From an uncultured Alphaproteobacteria bacterium (lineage in GTDB: Bacteria > Pseudomonadota > Alphaproteobacteria > Caulobacterales > Parvularculaceae): a stretch of DNA of 36,612 bases. Made by a program: the position numbers and the translations under genes. The notes below the pieces were generated by a model. The model was not told the origin of the DNA and searched no databases. It saw only the letters and a list, made by a program, of their open reading frames with translations. The stretch's first letter is position 1, and each line of letters starts with the position of its first letter. The DNA lies in contig CALAZI010000069.1 in NCBI GenBank assembly GCA_937895955.1, positions 1 through 36,612 of the forward strand, in the 5' to 3' direction. Shown here in pieces: positions 9,507 through 16,984 of this stretch.

Positions 9507-9535
9507 GCCGCCGCACCGGGTTTCGGAGCGGCGGC
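9507..9535 (-). other. Strong intercistronic stem-loop
   Basis: In the 107-bp gap between the first and second genes of the minus-strand operon, GCCGCCGC (9507-9514) pairs perfectly with GCGGCGGC (9528-9535). The stem continues through one A/A mismatch with three more pairs around the loop GGTTT. No T-tract follows immediately on the minus strand; a T6 lies about 18 nt further on. It is more likely an mRNA processing or stability hairpin, or a weak terminator, than a full intrinsic terminator. It could lower expression of the giant gene relative to the first gene. Confidence 0.6.
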
Positions 9536-9563
9536 CCGTCGGCCTCAAAATTTCAAGACGCAG

Positions 9564-10682
9564 TTAGCGAACGAGCGCCCTGATTGTGACCGTTCCTGTC
9601 GCCCCGGGCGCAAGCGACGCCCCGGTCAATCCGACCGTGCAGCCGGTCGTGCACCCCCCGCCCGGCGTCGATAAGGCTCCCGCAACGGAAAAGCCCGATT
9701 GCGAGGCCGTTACGTACTGAACCTCGTCCGGCAGCACGTCGCTGATCGCGATGTTCGTCGCAGTCGCCGATGCGCCGGCCGCGTTTGACGCCGAGATGAC
9801 GTACTCAACGCACGCGCCCGGCGCCGCAAAGCCGCCCGAGATCGCATCCGTCGCGCAATCCGTCGGATTGGTCGCGACGATAGCGACTGTTTTTGACGCG
9901 CTCAGCGACGCGGCGGACACGGTGTAGGTCGCGGTTGAAGAATGCGCGCCGTCATTGGCGACATCTTCTGGCGCGCCGGCCGTGCCTGTTCCGTCGGCGA
10001 GAACGCTGTCGGCCTCACCCGTCATGTTGTTGGCGCCGGCTTGCGCGATGTTCGTGCCCGGGGTCGCGCTATAGGCGCCGTCAAGCGATGCGGTCGGGTA
10101 ATAGGAATCCGCGATGAGAATAACGTCGTCGGTCTGGCCGTTGGTCGCCCCGCCCGGAACGTCGCCGGAGATGATCACCCAGATTGTCGCGTCGGGCGTA
10201 ACATCGGCGGTGACGCCGGCGCCGAGCGTGTAGGCCGTGCCTGCGCCCGCATCGTCGACGCCCGGCGTGAAGATGCCGTCGGCGCCCGCATCCGCATAAT
10301 AGCGCGCCGTATAAGTTCCAATATCAAAGGTGTCGGTGCCGACATCCTTGATCGAAAGCCTGTAGGCGATGTTGTCGTTGCCGTTGTTGGTGACGCCGTA
10401 AACAAGCTCGGCGCCGGTTTGTCCCGGCGACACAGACGCATTGAGCGCCGTCGCGACCGTCAAGTCGACTTTGCGGTCGACGGTGAACGATGTCGGCGCG
10501 CCTGACGTATCGATCTGCGTCTGCGAAACGCCGCCGACCTGATAATCAAGCGTGAAACTGTTTGAAACGGTGGTGCCGGCGTCCGTGCCGGCGGCGAAAG
10601 CCGAACCGCCCGCCATCATCGAGACAGCCAACGCCGCCACGCCCACAGCGGGCAGCCTCAGGCCGCTGAACAAGCCTCTCAT
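9564..10682 (-). CDS. Small secreted DUF11-type protein, first gene of surface operon
   Basis: This is a 372-residue exported protein. The signal peptide is residues 1-30 (VAALAVSMMAGGSAFA). Residues 38-70 carry the module VSNSFTLDYQVGGV...SFTVDR, which is also at the start of the next protein. The middle is low-complexity beta-rich sequence with many A, T, G and D. The C-terminal module begins SASKTVAIVATNP, contains CVEYVISASNAAG and ISDVLPDEVQYV, and ends in the strand GTVTIRALVR, which is DUF11-like. The ATG at 10682 is chosen because AAGGGGAA sits 6 nt upstream; in-frame starts further upstream lack this and would bury the signal peptide. It leads an operon of three and shares a divergent AT-rich control region with the gene at 10935. 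It is probably a surface or matrix subunit, by inference. Confidence 0.82.
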   Translation of the reverse strand: MRGLFSGLRLPAVGVAALAVSMMAGGSAFAAGTDAGTTVSNSFTLDYQVGGVSQTQIDTSGAPTSFTVDRKVDLTVATALNASVSPGQTGAELVYGVTNNGNDNIAYRLSIKDVGTDTFDIGTYTARYYADAGADGIFTPGVDDAGAGTAYTLGAGVTADVTPDATIWVIISGDVPGGATNGQTDDVILIADSYYPTASLDGAYSATPGTNIAQAGANNMTGEADSVLADGTGTAGAPEDVANDGAHSSTATYTVSAASLSASKTVAIVATNPTDCATDAISGGFAAPGACVEYVISASNAAGASATATNIAISDVLPDEVQYVTASQSGFSVAGALSTPGGGCTTGCTVGLTGASLAPGATGTVTIRALVR

Positions 10683-10934
10683 ACGCAATTCCCCTTGCAC
10701 TAGCCGAGGGAAAATTCGCACCTTCTTCTAAACAAAGTAATAAAGTTGATTGTCTCTGACCTGTTATCTTTCTCAACTATAAATAGAATTAAAATAGTCT
10801 TTACTTAACAGAGAATTCACCAAGCTTGTCGGAACGTCAATCGATCGCCCTCGCCCGCCGGTTCGCGGTCGCCCGTTAAGCCGGCGTTTACCCTGTCGCG
10901 CTATTCACCGACTGTTCCGTCGGAGGAATTCTCG
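10683..10934. promoter_or_regulatory. Divergent AT-rich control region with CtrA-like box
   Basis: These 252 bp separate the divergent DUF11 genes. About 10728-10816 is very AT-rich (for example ATAAATAGAATTAAAATAG) in an otherwise GC-rich window, with AGTTGA (10744-10749) and TCAACT (10773-10778) forming a spaced inverted repeat. TTAA-N7-TTTA at 10876-10890 is one base away from the full CtrA consensus TTAA-N7-TTAA. GGAGGA at 10922-10927 is the ribosome site of the plus-strand gene; AAGGGGAA just upstream of 10682 serves the minus-strand gene. Exact -35 and -10 elements could not be assigned. A regulatory role is inferred from position and composition. Confidence 0.6.
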
Positions 10935-11405
10935 ATGAAATGGCTACCGATTGTTGCGATCGCATCGGCCCTGTTGGCGACGTCGGCCGTCGCCTCGATG
11001 ACGGCGACGCAGCACATTGAAAAAGAGGTTGTCGTCCGGAACGCCGACGGCAAGGAAACAACGAAGCGCCTGCCCGCCGACAAGGTGACGCCGGGCGAGA
11101 CGGTCATCTATTCAATCAAATATCGGAACGATTCAGGGCAACCAGCCTCGAACATCGTGCTGGTCATGCCGGTGCCGAAGGAAGTCGCCTATGTCGAGGG
11201 ATCGGTTTCGGGCGATGACGCCAATGTCGCCTTCTCGGCCGATGACGGCAAAACCTATGTCGCACGCGGTCGCCTCACCGTTGAAGAAGACGGGTCAACC
11301 CGTCCGGCGCGCGGCGATGAAATCACCCATATCCGCTGGTCGTTGACGACCCCCGTGCCGCCGAAGGGCGAAGGCGACGTATCCTACAAGGCGATTTTGA
11401 AGTAA
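10935..11405 (+). CDS. Small exported DUF11-like protein
   Basis: This 156-residue protein has a signal peptide (MKWLPIVAIASALLATSAVA, cut near residue 20). Almost all of the mature part is one DUF11-like sandwich: VTPGETVIYSIKYRN, then QPASNIVLVMPVPKEVAYVEGS, ending in the strand GDVSYKAILK. The same landmarks (PG..V.Y.I...N, then P.EV.Y) occur in the three proteins encoded divergently on the minus strand. A strong GGAGGA lies 7 nt before the ATG. It is likely a periplasmic or surface partner of those proteins; this is inferred from shared fold and gene position. The SDR gene follows after 33 bp and may be cotranscribed. Confidence 0.82.
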   Translation: MKWLPIVAIASALLATSAVASMTATQHIEKEVVVRNADGKETTKRLPADKVTPGETVIYSIKYRNDSGQPASNIVLVMPVPKEVAYVEGSVSGDDANVAFSADDGKTYVARGRLTVEEDGSTRPARGDEITHIRWSLTTPVPPKGEGDVSYKAILK

Positions 11406-11438
11406 GCCCTCGCAAAACCGTGCGCGCGCGCCGGTCGT

Positions 11439-12119
11439 ATGACCGGTATGGCTTTTGAAAATCCTCTGATTATCGGCGCATCCGGCGGGATCGGCTCGGC
11501 CGTCGCGGCGAGACTTGGCCGTTGCGGCGCCGTTGAAACCCTGTCGCGCGCGCGCCACGGCTTTGATCTTCTCGATGAGGCTTCGATCAAATGCGCCGCT
11601 GCGCGATTGAGCGGCGGAACATTCGATTTTATTTTCATCGCAACCGGACAGCTCGCCGCCGACGCCGGCGGGCCTGAGCGCTCGTTCCGCGAGGTCGATA
11701 TCGAGGCCATGAATGCGCTGTTCGCCGTCAATGCGACCGGCCCCGCCCTCATCATCAAACATTTCGCGCCCCTTCTCGATCCGGACAAGCGCAGCGTCCT
11801 CGCCTTTCTTTCGGCGCGGATCGGCTCGATCGGCGATAATCGTCTCGGCGGCTGGATGAGTTACCGCGCGTCAAAGGCGGCGCTGAACCAGATCGTCAAA
11901 TGCGCCGCCATCGAGATTGCGCGAACCCGTCCGGAAGCGATTATCCTCGCCCTTCATCCGGGAACGATTGAAACCGCCATGACGAGAGGGCATGCGCGCG
12001 GACGCTACACCGCATCGCCGGACGCCTGCGCCGAGCAACTTTTAAATGTCTGCGAGAGAGCGACGCCGGAGATGTCAGGCGGCTTTTACGCCTATGACGG
12101 ATCGCCGATCCCGTGGTGA
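11439..12119 (+). CDS. Short-chain dehydrogenase/reductase (C-factor-like SDR)
   Basis: This is a 226-residue Rossmann-fold oxidoreductase. The cofactor motif GASGGIG is at 13-19, N98 is in the VNATG strand, and the catalytic pair YxxxK is Y142/K146 (SYRASK), with S125 or S130 as the serine. Its length and short C-terminus fit the compact SDRs related to CsgA/C-factor. The substrate is unknown. ATG at 11439 or 11448 could start it; neither has a clear Shine-Dalgarno site, and the region contains an inverted repeat CCGGTC-GTAT-GACCGG (11431-11446). The stop overlaps the GTG start of the photolyase gene, so the two are probably translated together. A link between them, such as flavin or pterin chemistry or stress response, is only inferred. 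Confidence 0.85.
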   Translation: MTGMAFENPLIIGASGGIGSAVAARLGRCGAVETLSRARHGFDLLDEASIKCAAARLSGGTFDFIFIATGQLAADAGGPERSFREVDIEAMNALFAVNATGPALIIKHFAPLLDPDKRSVLAFLSARIGSIGDNRLGGWMSYRASKAALNQIVKCAAIEIARTRPEAIILALHPGTIETAMTRGHARGRYTASPDACAEQLLNVCERATPEMSGGFYAYDGSPIPW

Positions 12120-13645
12120 AGGCGCGCCGTCTCATTGTCATTTTGGGCGACCAGCTTTCGCCCGCGATCGCGAGCCTTAAAGAGGCGGACAAAACGCGCG
12201 ATGTCGTGTTGATGGGCGAAGTCCTGCGCGAGGCGGCGCATCGCAACCATCACAAAAAGTCGATTGTTTTCTTTTTTTCCGCGATGCGGCATTTCGCGGA
12301 TGAATTGCGCCGTGACGGATGGCGGGTCGATTACGCCAGCCTTGACGACGGCCATAAGACATTCGCCGACCTTATCTGCGCGGCGACAGAGCGCCGGCGC
12401 CCGCAGCGGATCGTAATCGTTGAGCCTGGCGAGTGGGGCGTGCGCAACGAGATCGAAACGCTCGTCGAAGACCTCGACGCGCCGATCGACATGATTGAGG
12501 ATGATCGTTTCATCTGCAACGACGCGGAATTTGAACGCTGGGCGAAAGGCCGCAAGAACCTTCGCATGGAATTCTTTTATCGCGAGATGCGCCGGAAAAC
12601 CGGCCTGTTGATGGAAGACGGCACGCCTGTCGGCGGTCGGTGGAATTTCGACGCCGACAACCGCAAGCCGGCGTGGTCTGACGCCGCGTTCCCGGAGCCG
12701 CGGCGGGTTAAGCCCGACAAAACGACGAATGAGGTCATTGATCTCGTCAATGCGAGGTTTGGCGATCATTTCGGCGAGGCCCGGCCGTTTTGGTTCGCCG
12801 TTACGAGGAAGGACGCCGAACGCGCACGCGATCATTTCATGGATAAGGCGCTCGCCGGATTCGGTCGAACGCAGGACGCGATGCTGGCGGGCGAGAAATT
12901 TCTCAACCACTCGGTTCTGTCGCTTTATCTCAATGCGGGGCTTCTCGATCCGCTTGACCTTTGCCGACGCGCCGAGGCGGCGTATCGCGACGGGCGCGCG
13001 CCTCTGAACGCCGTTGAGGGGTTTATCCGGCAGATCATCGGGTGGCGCGAATTCGTGCGCGCCGTCTACAGGCGCGAAGGGCCCGGCTATGCAGACCGCA
13101 ACGCGCTGAACGCAGAGAGGCCGCTGCCTGCTTTTTACTGGACCGGCGAAACGCAAATGGCCTGCGTCGCAGCCGCCGTTCGCCAGACGCGGGAGGAGGC
13201 CTATGCGCATCATATCCAGCGCCTCATGATCACGGGAAATTTCGCGCTCATCGCCGGGATCGATCCCGCCGAGATTCATGACTGGTATGCGGCCGTTTAC
13301 GCCGATGCGCTCGATTGGGTCGAGGCGCCGAACACGCTCGGCATGTCGCAATTCGCCGATGGCGGGCTTTTCGCTTCCAAGCCTTACGCCGCGAGCGGCG
13401 CCTACATTAACCGCATGTCGGATTACTGCGCATCATGCAGCTACAAGATTTCCAAGCGCACGGAAGAAGACGCATGCCCATTCAACGCGCTCTACTGGGA
13501 CTTCGTCCATCGCAACGAAAAATCGCTCGGCGATAACGCGCGCATGGCGCGCATTTTCGACATGTGGTCCAAAATGGATGCCGAAAAGCGCAGCGCGCTG
13601 CTCACGCGGGCCGCCGCGCTCAAGGCCGATCTCGACAGCCTTTAA
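12113..13645 (+). CDS. phrB: FeS-type bacterial (6-4) photolyase (FeS-BCP/PhrB family)
   Basis: This 510-residue protein matches the iron-sulfur bacterial cryptochrome/photolyase family: ILGDQLSP at the N-terminus, HHKKSIVFFFSAMRHFADEL, GGRWNFDADNRKPAW, HHIQRLMITGNFALIAGIDP and WVEAPNTLGMSQFADGG. The four cluster cysteines are present at 351, 439, 442 and 455. Counted from the second GTG (12116) they become 350, 438, 441 and 454, the numbering I recall for Agrobacterium PhrB. The family repairs (6-4) photoproducts using FAD, a 4Fe-4S cluster and a lumazine antenna. Two adjacent GTG codons (12113, 12116) could start it; 12116 gives a 4-bp GTGA overlap with the SDR stop. The convergent arsC gene ends only 19 bp downstream and no terminator is seen between them. 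Confidence 0.93.
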   Translation: MVKARRLIVILGDQLSPAIASLKEADKTRDVVLMGEVLREAAHRNHHKKSIVFFFSAMRHFADELRRDGWRVDYASLDDGHKTFADLICAATERRRPQRIVIVEPGEWGVRNEIETLVEDLDAPIDMIEDDRFICNDAEFERWAKGRKNLRMEFFYREMRRKTGLLMEDGTPVGGRWNFDADNRKPAWSDAAFPEPRRVKPDKTTNEVIDLVNARFGDHFGEARPFWFAVTRKDAERARDHFMDKALAGFGRTQDAMLAGEKFLNHSVLSLYLNAGLLDPLDLCRRAEAAYRDGRAPLNAVEGFIRQIIGWREFVRAVYRREGPGYADRNALNAERPLPAFYWTGETQMACVAAAVRQTREEAYAHHIQRLMITGNFALIAGIDPAEIHDWYAAVYADALDWVEAPNTLGMSQFADGGLFASKPYAASGAYINRMSDYCASCSYKISKRTEEDACPFNALYWDFVHRNEKSLGDNARMARIFDMWSKMDAEKRSALLTRAAALKADLDSL

Positions 13646-13664
13646 TCGGCGTGCGTGTCGGCGC

Positions 13665-14015
13665 TCACAATATGGACAACACGTTTTCCGGCGGGCGGCC
13701 GAGCGCCGCCTTGCCGCGCGAGAAGACGACCGGCCGCTCGATCAGGGCCGGCGTTTTATTCAAGGCTTCGGCGAGCGCCGCCTCCGACAGTCCGGGATCA
13801 TCAAGCTTGAGCGCCTTGTAATCGGGCTCTTTCGCCCGGATTAGTTCGCGTACAGATGAAAAGCCGAGCTGTTTCGCCGCCGCCCGGATCGCCGTCGCCG
13901 AGGGCGGCGCTTCAAGATAGCGGACGATTTGCGGTTTGACGCCGCGCGCCTCGATAAGCGCCAGCGTTTCTCTCGATTTCGAGCAGCGCGGATTATGCCA
14001 GATCGTAACAGTCAT
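13665..14015 (-). CDS. arsC: ArsC-family arsenate reductase (glutaredoxin type)
   Basis: This 116-residue thioredoxin-fold protein has the catalytic cysteine C11 in NPRCSKSR. The arginines R60, R94 and R107 lie at the positions used for oxyanion binding in the plasmid R773 ArsC family (R60, R94, R107). This favours genuine arsenate reduction with glutathione/glutaredoxin over a Spx/YffB-like role. No other ars genes (transporter, ArsR) are near, so it is a stand-alone copy. It ends 5 bp after the stop of the CenR-like regulator gene on the same strand, so it is probably cotranscribed downstream of it. Confidence 0.88.
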   Translation of the reverse strand: MTVTIWHNPRCSKSRETLALIEARGVKPQIVRYLEAPPSATAIRAAAKQLGFSSVRELIRAKEPDYKALKLDDPGLSEAALAEALNKTPALIERPVVFSRGKAALGRPPENVLSIL

Positions 14016-14020
14016 CGAAA

Positions 14021-14710
14021 TCAGAGCGCGAGACGGTAGCCGCCCGCTTCTGTCAAGAGAATTGTCGCCGAGCCGGGGTCGGGCTCAATCTTTTGCCGCA
14101 GGCGATAGACATGCGTTTCGAGCGTATGCGTCGTAACGCCGGAATTGTAGCCCCAGACCTCATCAAGCAAAACATCGCGTGTTACGGGCTTGCCGCCGGC
14201 GCGATAGAGAAATTTCAGGATCGACGCTTCTTTTTCGGTCAGGCGTATTTTCTTGTCGGCGCTCGTCACCAGCATTTTTACAGACGGGCGGAACTCATAG
14301 GGTCCGATCTTGAAGACGGCGTCTTCATTCTGCTCATGGCTTCTGAGATGCGCGCGGATTCTCGCCAGCAGCACGGCGAATTTGAACGGCTTCGTCACAT
14401 AGTCGTTCGCGCCAGAATTAAGGCCGAGAACTTCGTCCGCGTCAGTGTCGGCGCCGGTCAGCATGATGATCGGCGACTTGAAACCGTTCTTGCGCATCAT
14501 CTGGCAGGCTTCACGCCCGTCCATATCCGGCAGGCCGACATCGAGCAAAACAAGGTCGATATGGGCTTCCTCCCTCACTTTCGCGATTGCGCCCTGGGCG
14601 CTCGGCAACGCCTCGACGGCGAAGTCGTCATGATGGCCGAACTGATCAAGAAGCGTTTCGCGGAGAAGGTCGTCGTCATCGACCAGAAGGATGCGTTTTG
14701 CGCGCGCCAT
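14021..14710 (-). CDS. cenR: OmpR/PhoB-family response regulator, CenR-like
   Basis: This is a 229-residue response regulator. The receiver domain covers about 6-120, with the acidic pocket D11-D14, phosphoacceptor D57 in LLDVGLPDMDG, T85 and K107. The winged-helix DNA-binding domain spans about 130-229, with RLTEKEASILKFLYRAGG and the recognition-helix region VTTHTLETHVYRLRQKIEPD. The sequence and its place a few genes from leuS and parAB match what I recall of Caulobacter CenR, an essential cell-envelope regulator paired with the kinase CenK. No kinase gene is next to it, as in Caulobacter. ATG 14710 begins right before the receiver strand AKRILLVDDDD; longer in-frame starts add unrelated sequence. 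The identity as cenR is likely but not proven by sequence reading alone. Confidence 0.85.
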   Translation of the reverse strand: MARAKRILLVDDDDLLRETLLDQFGHHDDFAVEALPSAQGAIAKVREEAHIDLVLLDVGLPDMDGREACQMMRKNGFKSPIIMLTGADTDADEVLGLNSGANDYVTKPFKFAVLLARIRAHLRSHEQNEDAVFKIGPYEFRPSVKMLVTSADKKIRLTEKEASILKFLYRAGGKPVTRDVLLDEVWGYNSGVTTHTLETHVYRLRQKIEPDPGSATILLTEAGGYRLAL

Positions 14711-14798
14711 AAAATTCGTCGCCTTTTCTGCGGGCCTTCGTCTAGTCCTAGATCGGCCGCCTGAGGAAATCAAAAAACGATCACGCAACCGTGAAAGG

Positions 14799-15500
14799 TC
14801 AAGCGCCGCGCGCGCCGAACAGGGCGGTTCCGACGCGGACATGGCTCGCACCGAGCTGGGCGCCGATATCATAATCGCCGCTCATGCCCATCGAAAGCCC
14901 GGTCAGATTGTTGCGCTGCGCGATTTTCGCAAGGAGCGCGAAATGCGGCGCCGGCGCATCGTCCGCCGGCGGAATGCACATAAGGCCTTCGATTTCGAGA
15001 CCGAACTCATCGCGGCATTGCGCGATGAACGCATCGGCGTCTTCAGGGGCCGCCCCCGCCTTTTGCGGCTCGGCGCCTGTGTTGATCTGGACGAAAAGGC
15101 GCGGCCGGCGGTTTTGCCGGCGCATCTCCTCAGCGAGAGCCTTTGCGATTTTCGGCCGGTCGACAGACTGGATGACGTCAAACAGGGCGACCGCTTCAGC
15201 GGCCTTGTTCGACTGCAACGGCCCGATCAGATGAAGGACGATGTCGGGGCATTCCTTCTTCAGCGCGGGCCATTTCGCTTTCGCTTCCTGAACCCTGTTC
15301 TCGCCGAAGATCCGTTGCCCGGCGCGGAGCGCCTCGCGCAACATCGTCTCGCCCTGCATTTTTGACACGGCGATGATCTCGACAGGCCCGGCGCGCCCTG
15401 CTTCCTTGAGCGCGGCCGCAATCCGGCTTTCAACCGCGGCGAGATTTTCCGCAAATGCGTTCGAAGATGGAGAGTTATCGTTTTGGGTCATCAGGGGCAT
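14799..15500 (-). CDS. yggS: YggS/PROSC-family pyridoxal-phosphate homeostasis protein
   Basis: This 233-residue protein has the single TIM-barrel alanine-racemase-like fold of the YggS family. PLP lysine K47 is in IIAVSKMQ, followed by FGENRVQEA, LHLIGPLQSNK, INTGAEPQKAG, GLMCIPP and the phosphate-binding LSMGMSGDYD...GASHVRVGTALFG end. The family binds PLP and keeps vitamin B6 and amino-acid pools balanced in the cytoplasm; no enzyme activity is established. The start may be ATG 15500 or 15491; neither has a clear ribosome site. Its 5' end overlaps the 5' end of the divergent ThiE-like gene (start 15483). The cenR-like gene begins 88 bp downstream on the same strand. Confidence 0.92.
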   Translation of the reverse strand: MPLMTQNDNSPSSNAFAENLAAVESRIAAALKEAGRAGPVEIIAVSKMQGETMLREALRAGQRIFGENRVQEAKAKWPALKKECPDIVLHLIGPLQSNKAAEAVALFDVIQSVDRPKIAKALAEEMRRQNRRPRLFVQINTGAEPQKAGAAPEDADAFIAQCRDEFGLEIEGLMCIPPADDAPAPHFALLAKIAQRNNLTGLSMGMSGDYDIGAQLGASHVRVGTALFGARGA

Positions 15501-16103
15501 CGCTGGCGCGCCGCAAAACTAGCAGCGGCCGCATGCGCGCTCAAATCGGCAAGCGGAATTAAAAGCGCGCCGTTTTCGCTCGCTTTCCTGACCGACCGGC
15601 GCCGCATCGCGCGCCCCGAGCCGATCTTGCGCGCAATGCCGAAAGGCTCGGCTGTCATCTATCGCGATTATGACGATCCTCGCCGGCGGGCGGCGGCGCG
15701 GCGCTTCGCCGCGATTTGCCGATCGCGCGGCGTTTTGCTGCTTATCGGCGACGACGCCTCGCTCGCCGAGGAAATCGGCGCCGACGGCGTCCATCTTCCG
15801 GCGCGCGCGCTTGGAAAGCCCCGTTCCGCCGGCGAACCCGGCCTGTTGACGGCGTCGTGCCACAGCCTCGCAGAACTGCATCTCGCCGCTGAGGCGGGCG
15901 CTGACCTCGCCGTTCTGGGGCCGGCCTTTGAAACGGAAAGTCATCCGGGCTTGGAATATCTAGGCGCGGCGCGGTTTCGCGCCTTAGCGGCGGCCGCGCC
16001 GCTTCCCGTTCTCGCCCTTGGCGGCGTCGATGAGGCCAACGCATCTCTCTTGAGCGCGAAGAATGTCGTCGGACTGGCGGCGATCGGCGCGTTCGTCGAA
16101 TAA
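15483..16103 (+). CDS. ThiE/TenI-like thiamine phosphate synthase family protein
   Basis: This 206-residue protein has a TIM-barrel of the ThiE/TenI type: FLTDRRRIARPEP, YRDYDDPRRRAAARRF, GADGVHLPAR, TASCHSLAELHLAAEAGAD, LGPAFETESHPG and PVLALGGVDEANA. The acidic motif usually following GVHL in ThiE (GQxD) is replaced by PARAL, so it may be a divergent paralogue rather than the main thiamine phosphate synthase. The only standard in-frame start before the first strand is TTG 15483; GGAGAG at 15469-15474, 8 nt upstream, supports it. That start lies inside the 5' end of yggS, so the two genes overlap head to head. The first 30 residues are not typical of the family. Confidence 0.75.
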   Translation: MGHQGHRWRAAKLAAAACALKSASGIKSAPFSLAFLTDRRRIARPEPILRAMPKGSAVIYRDYDDPRRRAAARRFAAICRSRGVLLLIGDDASLAEEIGADGVHLPARALGKPRSAGEPGLLTASCHSLAELHLAAEAGADLAVLGPAFETESHPGLEYLGAARFRALAAAAPLPVLALGGVDEANASLLSAKNVVGLAAIGAFVE

Positions 16104-16113
16104 ATGGGCCGCG

Positions 16114-16854
16114 TTAATTATCACCGGCGCGCGCATAATCGACCGTCGTATTCACGAGAGTGAGCGCGCTGAACCGACGCGCCTCGATCGCCGCGGCGCC
16201 CCTGGCGATCTGACTGCGCCCGCTGAAGCCGCCGATCGTTCGCGATGCAACGCCTTTCAGCCGCGCCGTCGTTCGGACCTCGATGGCGTCCGGCGCCGCA
16301 AACCGAAATTCCGTCCGTTCGACATCGCCGCAATCCGTATGCGCTTCGATCGTCAGGTTTTTTCCCTGCGCGCTGCTGTCGACCATAATCGTCATGCCGA
16401 GCCTCAGCAGCTCTGACCATTCGCCGTCCGCGTCGAGGCGATAGCCGCCGGCTGAGCCGGGACGCGCCGGCGCGTGCGCGGCGGGAACATTCTCCGGACA
16501 GGAATAATCGGCGCGCGCCGTGAGCGGATTGTCGACCGGCTTTGCGAACACAAGGCGAAATTCACTCGTCGCCTCGATTGGCGGAAAGAAGAGACCGGCT
16601 AAAAAAAGAATAAGGACGGCGCCGAGCGGCGCGGCGGCACCAACCGCGAGGAAGGCGGCGCCGATTCTGAAGATCTCCCGAAACCGCGTCTCATCGCCTG
16701 CCGACACGATCGAGGCGAGTGCGGCGATGCTGAGCAGGCAAGCGAGAAAACCGCCCGCCAGCAAAAAAGGAATGAGTCGGCGGCCGCGCACGCGCTTGTC
16801 GGCCGACGGAGCCGCTTGATCCTCGATCAGTTGATCGGGGTTTTGAAACCGCAA
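16114..16854 (-). CDS. Unrecognised two-helix membrane protein
   Basis: I do not recognise this protein of up to 246 residues. It has a short charged N-terminus and two hydrophobic stretches (about 27-51 and 62-91) that look like membrane helices. A soluble C-terminal part of about 150 residues follows, rich in beta-type sequence with two cysteines (SCPEN and TDCGD) that could form a disulfide in the periplasm. The longest form begins with TTG 16854; GTG 16791, just before the first helix, is an alternative. It converges with the ThiE-like gene, with 10 bp between the stops. Codon usage resembles that of its neighbours, which supports it being real. Confidence 0.6.
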   Translation of the reverse strand: MRFQNPDQLIEDQAAPSADKRVRGRRLIPFLLAGGFLACLLSIAALASIVSAGDETRFREIFRIGAAFLAVGAAAPLGAVLILFLAGLFFPPIEATSEFRLVFAKPVDNPLTARADYSCPENVPAAHAPARPGSAGGYRLDADGEWSELLRLGMTIMVDSSAQGKNLTIEAHTDCGDVERTEFRFAAPDAIEVRTTARLKGVASRTIGGFSGRSQIARGAAAIEARRFSALTLVNTTVDYARAGDN

Positions 16855-16984
16855 TTATCCGGCGAGAGCGGCGGCGAGAGCAAAAGCGATGGCGACGGCG
16901 AACGCAGCCGGTCGCCCGCCAGGCGCATTTTCAAACGCATCGATAAAGCGAAAGAAGAGAAAACATGCGCGGGCTAGGACTGTT

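Noticed and set aside
13665..14015. arsC as a marker of an arsenic-resistance island
   Set aside because: No ArsR, transporter or other ars gene is adjacent and base composition matches the neighbours; it is a single chromosomal copy.
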